Source: JALEFZ01 sp039820545
Lineage (GTDB): Bacteria > Bacteroidota > Bacteroidia > J057
DNA length: 64,000 bases
Assembly: GCA_039820545.1 (NCBI GenBank)
Contig: JBCBPW010000027.1
Location: 9,795-73,794 of the forward strand
Direction: 5' to 3'
The translations under genes were made by a program, and so were the position numbers. Under the pieces are notes generated by a model, which was not told the origin of the DNA, did not search any database, and worked only from the letters and a program-made list of their open reading frames with translations. Below, in pieces: positions 26,982 to 36,735 of the stretch (positions are counted from its first letter, which is position 1; each line of letters begins with the position of its first letter).

Positions 26982-27875
26982 CTAAAGCTCCTTCTCAAAC
27001 GCCCAATCTTCTATGTTCAGTTTCTCAAGCTCTGCTTTCAAGGATTTGGACACATAGAGATCTCCCTGGTATTTCCATATATTGAACCCTTCCTGATCCA
27101 ATGTATGCATCTGATGCAGTTCAAATGAGGCTATGCCCATGATTTTGACAAAATCATCCCATGTTTCATTGGTACTCTTTCGAAAGATCTGAACAGGGAC
27201 TAGCGTAATTCCCTGACAGCAATCTTGAATCTTCTGGCCAATATTTTCTGTCGCAAGTACAAACGATCGCTTTCCCATGACGGAGGAAAGTGTCCCTTGA
27301 CTGATAACTTGTACATGACCATCCGATTTTTCAAACAAACTAGGCGTATCGTGGCCTTCCACAAGCTTGAAGGGAATATCTTCTGCATCAAACGCAGTGA
27401 GAAAAGAAGTCTTATTTGCTAAGTTACTCCCTTTTTGCCTTTGCCACCATGTGTAGTCTATAGGGATCATATTCCCTTCAAAGTGGATGATGCGATCGAT
27501 TCTTTGAAGAGAAATGCCCTTATTCTGCAGGACATGATCAATGAAATCCTGTGGAGGCTTTACATCATGCTGTTCGATATAGTGAAGGAAGTCTTCTTGC
27601 CATAGGTAGTATCCATCTGAGTGGTACGTAATAGGGGCCGTGAATCCACAGCGAAAACGACACCAGTCAAACCCTCTCAGGTGATGTGTGGCTTTTCCCT
27701 GCTTCATATGCGTGATGACGCGTGTTTTTTCTGTTTCATCCCATGTAGAATCCACAAATTGGCTAGGAATGGGAAGGTGTGGCTTCTCTCGGGACGCCCA
27801 GTCTCCCATAAATCTAGGTGGCCATAATTCTTGGGATTGGGAGGGTTTCTTTCTGTTGTGATTGAAAAGCTTCAT
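26982..27875 (-). CDS. Uncharacterised two-domain cytoplasmic protein
   Basis: A 297-residue protein without signal or membrane segment. The N-terminal half has a WCRFRCG...DGYYLWQEDFLHYIEQHDV segment, then PPQDFIDHVL. Proteins with this pattern (a short Cys/Gly turn, then a D-G-Y/W-x-W-P/Q-E stretch and HY-x-x-H) occur in several phyla without known function, some beside polymorphic-toxin loci. The C-terminal half (about 170-297) is a separate alpha/beta region. No catalytic motif was identified. It ends a run of three minus-strand genes with 57 and 115 bp gaps, so co-transcription is possible. Confidence 0.55.
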   Translation of the reverse strand: MKLFNHNRKKPSQSQELWPPRFMGDWASREKPHLPIPSQFVDSTWDETEKTRVITHMKQGKATHHLRGFDWCRFRCGFTAPITYHSDGYYLWQEDFLHYIEQHDVKPPQDFIDHVLQNKGISLQRIDRIIHFEGNMIPIDYTWWQRQKGSNLANKTSFLTAFDAEDIPFKLVEGHDTPSLFEKSDGHVQVISQGTLSSVMGKRSFVLATENIGQKIQDCCQGITLVPVQIFRKSTNETWDDFVKIMGIASFELHQMHTLDQEGFNIWKYQGDLYVSKSLKAELEKLNIEDWAFEKEL

Positions 27876-27931
27876 GGTCGGATGAGATATTTGAGAAAAA
27901 GCTAAACAGGACCAAGGACTTTTACAAGAGG

Positions 27932-28354
27932 CTACGAGGTTTCCCCCAGCACTTCCTTGATCTTAGTCCTCCTATGCATTCTTTCAAATGAAAACGTTTT
28001 GGTCGTTTCGTCTATCATATCCATCATAGACAATGCCTGATGCAAGTAGACTTCTCCTTCTTCCGGCGTTTCTTCCATCATGGCCTGTCCTGTCTCTTCC
28101 AGATATTTGGACAAAATCTCCATGTGATCTGGGGTCAGTTTTCGATCGGATAAATAAGTATGGAGGGAGTGGGAATCTAGGGCCAAAATCGTAGGAATAT
28201 CCAGATCTAGCTCCTCCTTTAACTGCTCGTTTGAGACAGCTATCCCATGGTATAACTGACCGGCAGTTTTGAGGCGTAAAAATTCCGCCAGCATGTTTCC
28301 CAGCACTCTACCTAACTGCTCGATTTGATCTTTCAAATAGTCTCTTTGCTCCAT
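27932..28354 (-). CDS. Small helical protein of unknown function
   Basis: A 140-residue, strongly helical, acidic protein. It opens with MEQRDYLKDQIEQLGRVLG and contains heptad-like Leu/Ile spacing throughout, but no membrane segment or metal site. The C-terminal part is basic. It lies between two other uncharacterised genes and shares their direction. I do not recognise the family. Confidence 0.6.
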   Translation of the reverse strand: MEQRDYLKDQIEQLGRVLGNMLAEFLRLKTAGQLYHGIAVSNEQLKEELDLDIPTILALDSHSLHTYLSDRKLTPDHMEILSKYLEETGQAMMEETPEEGEVYLHQALSMMDMIDETTKTFSFERMHRRTKIKEVLGETS

Positions 28355-28469
28355 ATTGTCATAAAATCTATTACACTTCTCTTGATACGTGAAGAACGCT
28401 TCTACGGGTTTAGATAAACAAAGCCAGAGGTAGGTGGATTTTGCGGAAATGAGGGCTCTTCTATACCCT

Positions 28470-29804
28470 TCATCGATCGGATTTCAGCTTTTTCATTTTT
28501 GAATGAAAGTCACCTGCTTGCTTCATCGGAACAGGACCTTCGAGCATTTCTTTATAGAAACGAATGCCATCAAAAGCACTCCTTTGATCATCTAGTGTGA
28601 TTTGAGGAACCCAAACTTGATGCGAGGGATCAAATTTCGACTCCCATTTTCCTACTTTTTTTGTCTCGATGTAATATTCTCCATAAAAAGCGAGAATCGA
28701 TGGAAATCTATCATCAAAGTCAACATCCTTCCCCCCTCTCCATTTAAGTGCTTCATCCACAATTGCCAATCCTGCGTCGTCTACAGACAATTGCGTAGCA
28801 TCAAAATTTAGGAGTTGAGGAAGCGCAAGAACAAGAGAATCTACATATTGAGGAAAATCTTTTCCATACGTGTCAGAGATATGCTGGAAAAAGTGTACAC
28901 GTTTCGGCTTTGGATTCTTCACTTGTTCGTAGTGAGTTTCAGCGGCGCGCACTTGTGCCCGATCCTCAAAGATCTGCAATGTCAAAATACGCATCTGATC
29001 CCCTCCGTAGTTGGGTTGGTTGACCTCTTCAATCAATATCCAGTATCCCCTTTTACTTTCGTATAGGTTTCCCCAAAATGGGTGTGTATACACCTCTGTT
29101 TCTCTGATTGTAAGCTCATGCCGCGTCAGGATGGCTTCTAAATATTTTGGGTAAATCAAAAACTTCTGGGGATCAAAATCTGTCAGTGTATTTCCTTTTG
29201 CCAATTCCTTCATAAAGTATTCTTCATCCTCAAGTCCGTATACCATCTCTTCAATGTCCCTATTTTCGGACGCGAGTGTTTTGATGTCGGGATAAATGGA
29301 TGCGGAAGGCGTATAGGGAGAAAGATTGAGAAAAAGGATTTGCTGGTTGGCCAATCGGTAGATCTCAACATCATCAAGTTCATCGAAATCCCTCTGGTAA
29401 GCCGTCATACGAGATGCGCCCTTCAAACGACTAAGTTCTCGCCCTCTTTCAAATGGGAGATTGATCTTATAGGAAATGTTCTTTTTCAGATTCCATATGG
29501 TATTCTTGACAAACCGCACATCTTTTAGTTGATGAAACGCCTCCTCATGTTCAATCAAAGCTGATTGTCCATCATAGAATTCCATAAGGATTTGCTGATT
29601 TGAGAGTCTATAAGTCCTGGCGGTCCATGGTTTTCTCAGAGAATCATCCGTCTGGCCATGGTATTGTGTGATGAGTATTTGTGTCTTTTCAGAGCTACAA
29701 AGGAGCACTTCTATTTGTTCTCCTTGCAGATTGATGATAGACTTAGGTTGTGCAGAAAGTGAGAAAGAGAAAATGATGGATAAAATGAAAATGAAGTGTT
29801 GCAT
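28470..29804 (-). CDS. Secreted protein of unknown function
   Basis: A 444-residue protein with a signal peptide (1-18, ending SLSAQ). An internal near-repeat is visible: YRLSNQQILMEF near residue 65 and YRLANQQILFLNL near residue 149, suggesting two copies of a beta-rich unit. The C-terminal third includes VDEALKWRGG, then AFYGEYYIETKKVGKWE and a proline-containing segment, a pattern reminiscent of DUF3806-like or immunity-type domains; this is weak. No T9SS tail or lipobox is visible, so it is probably periplasmic. It is the first gene of the three-gene run. Confidence 0.6.
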   Translation of the reverse strand: MQHFIFILSIIFSFSLSAQPKSIINLQGEQIEVLLCSSEKTQILITQYHGQTDDSLRKPWTARTYRLSNQQILMEFYDGQSALIEHEEAFHQLKDVRFVKNTIWNLKKNISYKINLPFERGRELSRLKGASRMTAYQRDFDELDDVEIYRLANQQILFLNLSPYTPSASIYPDIKTLASENRDIEEMVYGLEDEEYFMKELAKGNTLTDFDPQKFLIYPKYLEAILTRHELTIRETEVYTHPFWGNLYESKRGYWILIEEVNQPNYGGDQMRILTLQIFEDRAQVRAAETHYEQVKNPKPKRVHFFQHISDTYGKDFPQYVDSLVLALPQLLNFDATQLSVDDAGLAIVDEALKWRGGKDVDFDDRFPSILAFYGEYYIETKKVGKWESKFDPSHQVWVPQITLDDQRSAFDGIRFYKEMLEGPVPMKQAGDFHSKMKKLKSDR

Positions 29805-30079
29805 GATGGACGAGTGCTGGTCATGTGTTGATCTAATGATCTATCACATGTACGAGCAGAAAGCAAAAAGGTGCTCATCAATGACAAAAAGACAGCAAAA
29901 TTTTCAAAAGATTTGAAGTTTTAAACATGGTCTAAGTCTCTTGTCTAATCGTAGCAAAATCTCTTTCGGGATCGCCTCTCAATATCTGTGTTCTCACTTA
30001 ATTTAAAATATCTCTCATACTCAGGTCACATTCAGACATGATTCTCGTAAACCCAACAGACTACTAACCCCTATTCCTT

Positions 30080-30748
30080 ATGATCCAACACCTGATCTTT
30101 GATTGTGACGGCGTCATCGTCGATAGCGAAATTCTGGCTTCCGAAATCACCGTCGAAATGCTTCAGCCCATCGGCTACCAGTCTACGGCCTTGGAACATG
30201 CCCATCGGTTTGCAGGGCTAAAAGAGACCATCATCGTCGAGCGTATACGCCAAGAAGATGGTGTGGATGTCCCTGAGGATTTTTTACATCAAGTAGGGGA
30301 AATTTTTGCCAAGCGCTTTGCCGCAGAGCTCAAATCCATCAAGGGAATGCCTAACCTGATCCGCAAGGTACAACTCCCCAAGTCGGTCGTCTCCAATAGT
30401 GATCTCCGCAGTGTGATCAGCTCTACCACCCGTGCAGGTGTGCGAGCGTACTTTGGGCAACGTATCTTCAGCGCAGAGATGGTGGCCCATCCCAAGCCTG
30501 CACCAGACGTGTATCTGCTTGCTGCCCAAAGTATTGGGATTGATCCTCAGGACCTATTGGTGATCGAAGACAGCCCGACAGGTGTAGAAGCGGCGGCTAC
30601 TGCTGGGTTGAAAGTCATTGGGTTTGTTGGTGCTGGTCATATCTCTCCAGGACATGACGCACGTCTGCGAAAAGTAGGCGCCTTGGATGTAGCCAAAGAT
30701 GCCCAGCATTTAGAGCAAATGCTCGTAGCACTCGGGGTAGGTTTTTAG
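30080..30748 (+). CDS. HAD-superfamily phosphatase, beta-phosphoglucomutase/phosphoglycolate phosphatase-like
   Basis: A 222-residue subfamily IA HAD hydrolase. Motif I is FDCDGVIVDSE with nucleophile Asp8 and Asp10; motif II is VVSNSD (about 103-108); the motif III Lys is in HPKPAPD (Lys139); motif IV is IEDSPTGVEAA (Glu163-Asp164). A helical cap lies between about 15 and 80. These enzymes dephosphorylate small sugar phosphates, and close relatives act on 6-phosphogluconate or purine monophosphates, so the substrate is open. It has its own upstream region and no clear operon partner. Confidence 0.87.
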   Translation: MIQHLIFDCDGVIVDSEILASEITVEMLQPIGYQSTALEHAHRFAGLKETIIVERIRQEDGVDVPEDFLHQVGEIFAKRFAAELKSIKGMPNLIRKVQLPKSVVSNSDLRSVISSTTRAGVRAYFGQRIFSAEMVAHPKPAPDVYLLAAQSIGIDPQDLLVIEDSPTGVEAAATAGLKVIGFVGAGHISPGHDARLRKVGALDVAKDAQHLEQMLVALGVGF

Positions 30749-30945
30749 TGGATGCCTCAAAAGGGACCTTCCCAAACCCGTTCAGATTTTTGCCATACAA
30801 AGTTCAATATTGTCCATCGACTGATTGATAAGGGTTTACAAATATTCTTTTGATTAAATAGTGCTTCAGTTTATGCGGGAGAATCGTTTTTCCGCTCTAC
30901 ACATCTATTTAATACTCAAATAAACCTATCAAAACGTTGCATCGA

Positions 30946-31605
30946 ATGGATACCTGGAAGCATTGCCTGCTCTCGCAAAAAAAGTTTGGCGGCCAACCTG
31001 AGGATTACCTTCCCATCCACAAATTTCTTGACTCTTCTAAACTATTTTATTTTCACCTCAAGCATCGTTCACTCCTGCACAGTACTTATGGTATAGAAAT
31101 CTGCTCGGACCTGTTTGGTGATTTCATGAGAAACGCTGATGGGACGACCGTGATGGTCCGTGATATTGCAGCTGCGCATTGTGCCGAAGACCTCAATGGG
31201 CGCATCCCGAGCCTCGCAGAATGGTTTCAGGGACAGGATGCCCTCGCAGACCTCCTCCCTGACATCCCGACCTACGAAAACGACAAGGTGAACGAGTTCA
31301 TCTGGCTTCCCTATCTGAGAAGTGGCAACAAAGCTACGCTGGCCATTACCTGTAGTAATTTTGGTGTATCCTTGATGCAAAAATTCTTTGATGTCAAGAC
31401 ATGTATGCAGCATGCGGAGACGCTCTCAGGACGGTATGATGTCAGCAGGTATCTAGAGCCTTTCCAGCTCAATGAAAATTGGCAGCATTCGCCTAGCCGT
31501 GAGGATCTGGCACTGTTGAAGCAGATTGCGCAGACACATGAGCAGCCTATCGCTGCGGCAGTCCCTCCGCTACCCAAGATCCCCGCTAAGGAGGTGATCA
31601 ACTAA
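30946..31605 (+). CDS. Conserved Bacteroidota protein (DUF6915-like)
   Basis: The ATG at 30946 (MDTWKHCLLSQKKFGG) is chosen over an in-frame TTG nine bases upstream. The product is 219 residues, soluble, with no signal. Its opening (WKHCLLSQ, then PEDYLPIHKFLDSSKLFYF, H-R-S-L-L-H, TYGIE, and later RDIAAAHCAEDL) fits a conserved family of unknown function. The many His residues could be metal ligands, as several are spaced in a four-helix pattern, but this is a guess. It ends in a strong terminator. Confidence 0.65.
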   Translation: MDTWKHCLLSQKKFGGQPEDYLPIHKFLDSSKLFYFHLKHRSLLHSTYGIEICSDLFGDFMRNADGTTVMVRDIAAAHCAEDLNGRIPSLAEWFQGQDALADLLPDIPTYENDKVNEFIWLPYLRSGNKATLAITCSNFGVSLMQKFFDVKTCMQHAETLSGRYDVSRYLEPFQLNENWQHSPSREDLALLKQIAQTHEQPIAAAVPPLPKIPAKEVIN

Positions 31606-31627
31606 GAAATGAATTTTTTGAGATAAT

Positions 31628-31670
31628 AAGCGAGGTAAAGAATAATAGCGATTCTTTGTCTCGCTTTTTT
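31628..31670 (+). terminator. Rho-independent terminator
   Basis: A 16-bp stem with one mismatch and one wobble (31628-31643 with 31651-31666), ending in a run of T residues. It follows the DUF6915-like gene and faces the convergent RND gene. Confidence 0.85.
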
Positions 31671-31729
31671 CATGAGGAAAGGATATCCTATCGCCAGCGC
31701 CAACGTCTCATTAGTCCTCTTTCTTAAAC

Positions 31730-33994
31730 CTACTTCCCGAAGTACTTTAGCAAAATCGGCAGCAGCAGCAAATCTGCAAATAGTGCAAAGACAATCGTCA
31801 AGGCCGTAAACAGTCCTGTATTCAACGTACCCCCAAAGTCCGACGCCAGTAAGAGCACAAAGCCCCCCATGAGAATCAAGGAAGTCAAAATCATGGCTTT
31901 TCCTGTACCGTAAATGGTATTTCGAATGGCTTGAGACTTCGTCAGTCCTTTTTGCCGCTCCAACTTATAGCGCGTCAGGAAGTGAATCGTATCATCCACA
32001 GCGATACCGAAGGCGATGACAAATACGAGTGCAGTAGAAGCGGTCAAGGTAATGCCAAATAAACCCATCACACCTCCCGTCAGGAGCAGGGGAATGACAT
32101 TGGGGAACATCGAAATCAAGAGCATACGCCAAGAGCGGAACAACAAGCCCATGATGAATCCGACCACTACAAAAGCAATACTCAATCCACCCAGCAGACT
32201 GGAACGCACATATTGAAGGTTGTGCTCCGTCAGATAGGCATGACCTGTGTAGCGATAATAGAATAAGCTGGTGTCACATTCGGTACGGTAAAATTGATCC
32301 ACATTTTCATAGATCTCTGAAAAGCGATCGGTACCCAAATCTGCACAGGTCGCACTCATCCTTCCTACAGTTCCATCTTCGCTCACAACTTTTTGCAATA
32401 GCGTGCGAGAGTTTTCGTCTAGCTCAATGAATCCTAATAGCTCATCTACAGATTCTTGTTTATCAGGAATCTTCAGATAGCGTGCCCGACTTCCCTTGTA
32501 GATGTAATTGGCTTGCTTGACCAGAGAAGCTGGAGATAAGAAGGGGCTGAATTTCTCCTGTTCGTTAAGGAAGTTCTGAAACTTGTCTATTTCTTGTAAG
32601 ACTCTATAATCAGTGATGGGGATCGAATCTTGTTTCATGTGGATGCCGATCTCAAAAGGGCGCAGACCAAAGGACTGATCTTCGAAAAACTCCATTGACT
32701 TTCGTATAGGGTCATTTTTTCCCACATCCTCAATCAAATGTGTGTCCATCGGGATCTTGAGGACTAACCATATACAGGCACCAAGCACCACCGTGAAACA
32801 GGCTACAATCAGCCCACTTCGCTTTTGTGTCAAACGGAAAATCCCGTCCATGAAAGGCTTCCAAAACTTGCCACTTTCTACGGAGCGTGCACGAGAAAAG
32901 TGCTCAGGAGGAATGCGGAGCAGCGCATTGGGGAGAATGATGATGGTGATGATGAAGGTGAAAAGCACACCCGCCGCTGCATATAAGCCAAAATTTCGAA
33001 TCGGAGGAATACGAGAAATGATCAGCGAGGCGAATCCTACTGCTGTGGTCACACTTGTCAAAAACAGCGAAAGCCCAATCTCTCTTAGCGTAATATTCAT
33101 GGCATCGCCAACGGATTTTCCACTTCGGACTTCCGACAAATATTTGGTCATTAAGTGGATGACATCAGAGGTCCCGACCACAAACATGATCGGTATGAGC
33201 AAGTTACTGATCAAGTCAATTCCCTGACCCGTCAGCCCCATGAACCCTAGAATCCAGATAAGCGAAGCCACAACCGCAATCTGTGGGAGAAGGATTCCCC
33301 ACCTGCTCCGATACGTCAGAAACAGAACGGTCGTAATGAGAACCAATGATAAACCAATAAAGAGGCCCAACTCCTGGGCGATCGTCTCTACATACTTGGT
33401 ACGGATATGCGGGATGCCCGAAAGCTGATACTTCAAGCCAGATTCATCCAGAATCGTTTCCAATGCTTGATTCATATCATCTCTTGCAGGCTTATCAAAG
33501 ATAGCTGGATCGGTGAATAGGTAGGCACAGATATTTTGTCTATCTCTGGTGATGAAGGTGCCAATGAGCGTCGAATCCTTTTGATTACGTTTTCTGGAAC
33601 GATCCAGCAGAGCCTCTGACTCGAATTCGAGATAAGGCGTTTGCTTGAAAGATACTCCTCGCCTACGCACTTGGACCATTTGTAAGGCACTCAACACAGA
33701 GTCGATGCCTTCCAGTTTTTTGATCTCTTGAAAGAGTTGGTCACTTCTTTGCAAAAAGGAAGCATCAAAGATATCCGTTGAGGGGCTTTTGACCGCGAGA
33801 TAAATGATATAATTCTGCTCCTCCGTGAAGTTTTTGGAGAATTCCTGATAGTATTTGAATTCTGGATCTTCCTTGGGATAGAAGCTTTCGAAGCTAAAGT
33901 TGATCCGTAGTAGAAAAACTCCTGCCGCCATGACAGCAGTCAGAAGGCCCAGAATTAAGAGAAGTGTATTTCTGTGAAGAATCAGCCAGCGCAT
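31730..33994 (-). CDS. RND/MMPL-family exporter permease
   Basis: A 754-residue inner-membrane protein with two repeats of one helix, a large periplasmic loop and five further helices (about 12 in all). The first loop spans about 32-205 and the second about 430-590. Each helix bundle carries family motifs: GTSDVIHLM in the first half and FGIAVDDTIHF in the second, where the Asp residues belong to the proton-relay segment of COG1033-type RND exporters. This branch lacks the drug-binding funnel size of AcrB and is often linked to lipid or hopanoid transport. No membrane-fusion protein or TolC gene is nearby, so it probably works alone or with remote partners. Substrate unknown. Confidence 0.85.
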   Translation of the reverse strand: MRWLILHRNTLLLILGLLTAVMAAGVFLLRINFSFESFYPKEDPEFKYYQEFSKNFTEEQNYIIYLAVKSPSTDIFDASFLQRSDQLFQEIKKLEGIDSVLSALQMVQVRRRGVSFKQTPYLEFESEALLDRSRKRNQKDSTLIGTFITRDRQNICAYLFTDPAIFDKPARDDMNQALETILDESGLKYQLSGIPHIRTKYVETIAQELGLFIGLSLVLITTVLFLTYRSRWGILLPQIAVVASLIWILGFMGLTGQGIDLISNLLIPIMFVVGTSDVIHLMTKYLSEVRSGKSVGDAMNITLREIGLSLFLTSVTTAVGFASLIISRIPPIRNFGLYAAAGVLFTFIITIIILPNALLRIPPEHFSRARSVESGKFWKPFMDGIFRLTQKRSGLIVACFTVVLGACIWLVLKIPMDTHLIEDVGKNDPIRKSMEFFEDQSFGLRPFEIGIHMKQDSIPITDYRVLQEIDKFQNFLNEQEKFSPFLSPASLVKQANYIYKGSRARYLKIPDKQESVDELLGFIELDENSRTLLQKVVSEDGTVGRMSATCADLGTDRFSEIYENVDQFYRTECDTSLFYYRYTGHAYLTEHNLQYVRSSLLGGLSIAFVVVGFIMGLLFRSWRMLLISMFPNVIPLLLTGGVMGLFGITLTASTALVFVIAFGIAVDDTIHFLTRYKLERQKGLTKSQAIRNTIYGTGKAMILTSLILMGGFVLLLASDFGGTLNTGLFTALTIVFALFADLLLLPILLKYFGK

Positions 33995-34142
33995 ATCTTA
34001 TCATCCAACGAGCAGCGAAGATAAGTGTTGCAAACGAAATACCGTAAAATATATCTTCTTTCCTGCGCATCATTTCATATCCGCAACTTTTCAACCTTCT
34101 ACGCGATTTTTCCTCTATATTACAGAAAGATCTACTCCGCAC

Positions 34143-35240
34143 ATGTCCGACACAACAACCCAAACGCTCCAAATATCCTGCCCTAACTGTGGTTCTCAAG
34201 AAGTCGTCTACGATCCTGTTTCTCGTGGACTGAAATGTAATCACTGTGGCTACCAGAGGGAACTACCCAAAGAAGCGGATCAAGTAGTCGAACACCCACT
34301 CCATATGGCGGACAATATGGATGAGTTGACGCACGAATTTGGGGTTAAGGAAAAGGTATTCCATTGTGAGAATTGTGGGGCAGACACGATTTTTCCTCAT
34401 GATACGGTGCGGATTGTGTGCCCTTTCTGCGATTCGGAGCAGGTAAATGAGATGGCGACAGAGACCCGTCTGATCAAGCCGACGGGCGTCCTACCCTTCA
34501 CCATTACAAAGGAAGCAGGTCTTACCTCTTATAAGCAATGGCTATCCAAGGGCTGGTTTGCTCCCAATAACCTGCGAAAAGTAGCCAAAATCGATCGCAT
34601 ACACGGGATGTATCTGCCCTTCTGGACCTTTGATGCCTTTACCCGATCGCACTGGACCGCTCAGGCAGGTTACTATTATTATGTGAGCGAGTCTTACACA
34701 GATGCGGAAGGCAACCGACGCACACGTCAAGTGCGAAAAATTCGCTGGAAAAATGCCAGTGGCTATCTGGAGCAATTCTTCGATGATGTGTTAGTTGTAG
34801 CTTCGCACGGCGTCGGGCAGGAGTTGATGGATCGGATTTTGCCTTATGAGCTTAATGAGACCGTCAATTTTGACGAGCAATTCTTGCTAGGTTGGGATAC
34901 AGAGTTATATCAAAAAGATGTAAAAGAAGGCTTCCGTACAGCAGATGCCAAAATGGACGAGGCATTGTATGCCGCCTGTGCACGTCAGGTACCTGGAGAT
35001 ACCCACCGTTTTTTGCGTGTGGATACAGATAAGGAAGGACTGACATTCAAGCACCTCTTGCTACCTGTATGGCTGGCCTCCTACCAATACAAGGACAAAG
35101 TCTATCAATTCATCGTCAATGGCCAGACAGGTGCCGTCGCAGGCCGCAAACCTAAATCATGGTGGAAGATTGCCCTGGCAGTACTTGCGGGAATCATTAT
35201 AGTAGGTGGGATCGTGTTTTTCACCCAAAACGGTGCATGA
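34143..35240 (+). CDS. Zinc-ribbon protein with C-terminal membrane anchor
   Basis: A 365-residue protein. Two zinc ribbons are visible: C13-C16/C32-C35 (TFIIB-like spacing) and C75-C78/C93-C96. A central domain (about 105-335) is unassigned, containing LPFTITKEA, a Tyr-rich GYYYYV segment and LLPVWLASYQY. A transmembrane helix (about 342-360) ends the protein, so it is tail-anchored with the zinc part in the cytoplasm. The layout resembles a group of bacterial zinc-ribbon proteins without known function. The last 20 bp overlap the end of the convergent glycosyltransferase gene. Confidence 0.75.
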   Translation: MSDTTTQTLQISCPNCGSQEVVYDPVSRGLKCNHCGYQRELPKEADQVVEHPLHMADNMDELTHEFGVKEKVFHCENCGADTIFPHDTVRIVCPFCDSEQVNEMATETRLIKPTGVLPFTITKEAGLTSYKQWLSKGWFAPNNLRKVAKIDRIHGMYLPFWTFDAFTRSHWTAQAGYYYYVSESYTDAEGNRRTRQVRKIRWKNASGYLEQFFDDVLVVASHGVGQELMDRILPYELNETVNFDEQFLLGWDTELYQKDVKEGFRTADAKMDEALYAACARQVPGDTHRFLRVDTDKEGLTFKHLLLPVWLASYQYKDKVYQFIVNGQTGAVAGRKPKSWWKIALAVLAGIIIVGGIVFFTQNGA

Positions 35241-36324
35241 TGAGCCTTTCGCAGGCATCGTCATATTGAAGACTCATTTGGCGCACATCAAATCGAGATA
35301 GGTCCAAATTTGAGCTTGGCAAGGATTCCCTTTGTAGAAGCACTTTCAACTTTGCTTTCAGTTCCCTTTCCTCCTCATAAAGATAAGACGCATGTTGTGA
35401 AGGAGGGATCAATTCGGGATAACTCAGGCGGTGGGGGAGGAGGGGAATACAGCCTGCATGAATGGCCTCGATGACCGATAGCCCCTGGTATTCGTGGATA
35501 GCAGTAACAGGTAAAATATCTGCTTTTGCCAACCAATGCACGTATGCCACTCGATTCTCTGTATATCCCCAGTGTACGATTCGGTCAGCGAGCACTTCCT
35601 TTGCCTTTGTAAAAATAGCAGGTACCTTCCCAAATGCTCTTCCCAATACGGCCAACTGAAAATCGATCTGTTCCGCTTTTAACTCCATCAGTATCTGGAA
35701 AAAGGCTTCAGGACCCTTGTCATATTCCCACCGGTGATTCCATAAGATAAGGGGAGGCTGTGTCTGATCCTTCTCCCGACTTTTTTTCTCACCTAATTCA
35801 ATTCCTACAGGTAAAACCTTTGCGTTATGTGTCAAGCTTTCTCCCAAGCTCACATGCTGATGATCAGGAAAGGCCCTAAGAAAATCAGGTAATGCCTTCA
35901 AGAAAGCTTGTCGGTGAAAAAATGAATTGAACCAAAGTTGATCTGCTGCGAGCGCGGATACGTAATTGATCCATGCATAATGTCTGTCCCGCTTGTGCGA
36001 GCGGTCTTGATCTGTCGGAGACCAAGGATAGGTGAGCTGATTTTCGTGAAAATAAAGAATTGTAGGGATGTGAGCCGTTTGTTTTCGAGTCAAAGCTTGA
36101 AACGTGGTGAGATCCAGCATATCTGTTGCGATGATCACATCAGGCGCTCGATCCATGCGCCCCAACTGCTGCGCCAAAGTGACCGCCGCCCCATGCATCC
36201 GCCACTTCCAATGTCTGCCAGGTAGGGAATAAATCTCCACTTCATGCACACTGTATTGTTGGTAGCTCTCCGCCCATTGTTTGTGGGAGTCTGTGAGATA
36301 AGGACAGAGAATGAGGATATGCAT
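35221..36324 (-). CDS. tRNA-queuosine alpha-mannosyltransferase-like glycosyltransferase (DUF3524/GTDC1 type)
   Basis: A 367-residue GT-B fold protein. The N-terminal half follows the DUF3524 family, which includes human GTDC1/QTMAN: the SHKQW start, SLPGRHWKWR, and ILYFHENQLTYPW are all close matches, as is WNHRWEYDKGPE at the start of the second Rossmann domain. The C-terminal EYQGLSVIEAIHAGC contains the conserved Glu region of GT4-type enzymes. In animals QTMAN adds mannose to queuosine in tRNA-Asp; bacterial members may do the same, but that is inferred from family similarity. No tgt or que genes lie in the window. Confidence 0.85.
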   Translation of the reverse strand: MHILILCPYLTDSHKQWAESYQQYSVHEVEIYSLPGRHWKWRMHGAAVTLAQQLGRMDRAPDVIIATDMLDLTTFQALTRKQTAHIPTILYFHENQLTYPWSPTDQDRSHKRDRHYAWINYVSALAADQLWFNSFFHRQAFLKALPDFLRAFPDHQHVSLGESLTHNAKVLPVGIELGEKKSREKDQTQPPLILWNHRWEYDKGPEAFFQILMELKAEQIDFQLAVLGRAFGKVPAIFTKAKEVLADRIVHWGYTENRVAYVHWLAKADILPVTAIHEYQGLSVIEAIHAGCIPLLPHRLSYPELIPPSQHASYLYEEERELKAKLKVLLQRESLPSSNLDLSRFDVRQMSLQYDDACERLIMHRFG

Positions 36325-36735
36325 GGAGGCAATAATTTGAAAAAGCCAAAGAAAGTTAATGAATGATAATCACTACTGAGTCAGTATCATATTTTTCATT
36401 CGGGTCTCAACATAAAAAATGAATCCTATCCCAATGGATTCCTTATGGTCATCATTATTTGCGGGAATGACCTCTAGGAAAGAGATCGCTTAGTGTAGGT
36501 GCTCTCTTGCCTGCTATGCATAGAACTAGCCCCCTTCAGTTTGTAACTGAAGCTAAATATAGGCCCCAGATACAATCTGGAGGAGGCAGCGTCTCACGTC
36601 TCAACGTCTGACTTCTTACTTATATTTCAGCGGTATTTTTTTCATTGACCTCAAAAAATAGATCATTCACGCATGCGGAGCAAAAGTGGGCATGGCGATT
36701 GTGCAATTTATCTGTTGCAACTAACCTTCATAGCT
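36325..36735. other. Intergenic region containing a REP-like element
   Basis: Divergent spacer between the glycosyltransferase and the PagL-like gene. The notable content is the REP-like element at 36512-36588, listed separately. No gene is seen elsewhere in the spacer. Confidence 0.5.
36512..36588. repeat. REP-like palindromic element (two hairpins)
   Basis: Left hairpin cttcagtt-ttgt-aactgaag (36534-36553), preceded by tgctatgcatagaact; right hairpin ccagat-aca-atctgg followed by aggaggc (about 36567-36588). The left half recurs at 49738-49780 and the right half at 26924-26948. The hairpin layout and scattered intergenic copies fit REP/RAYT-type elements; no transposase is in the window. 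Confidence 0.7.
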
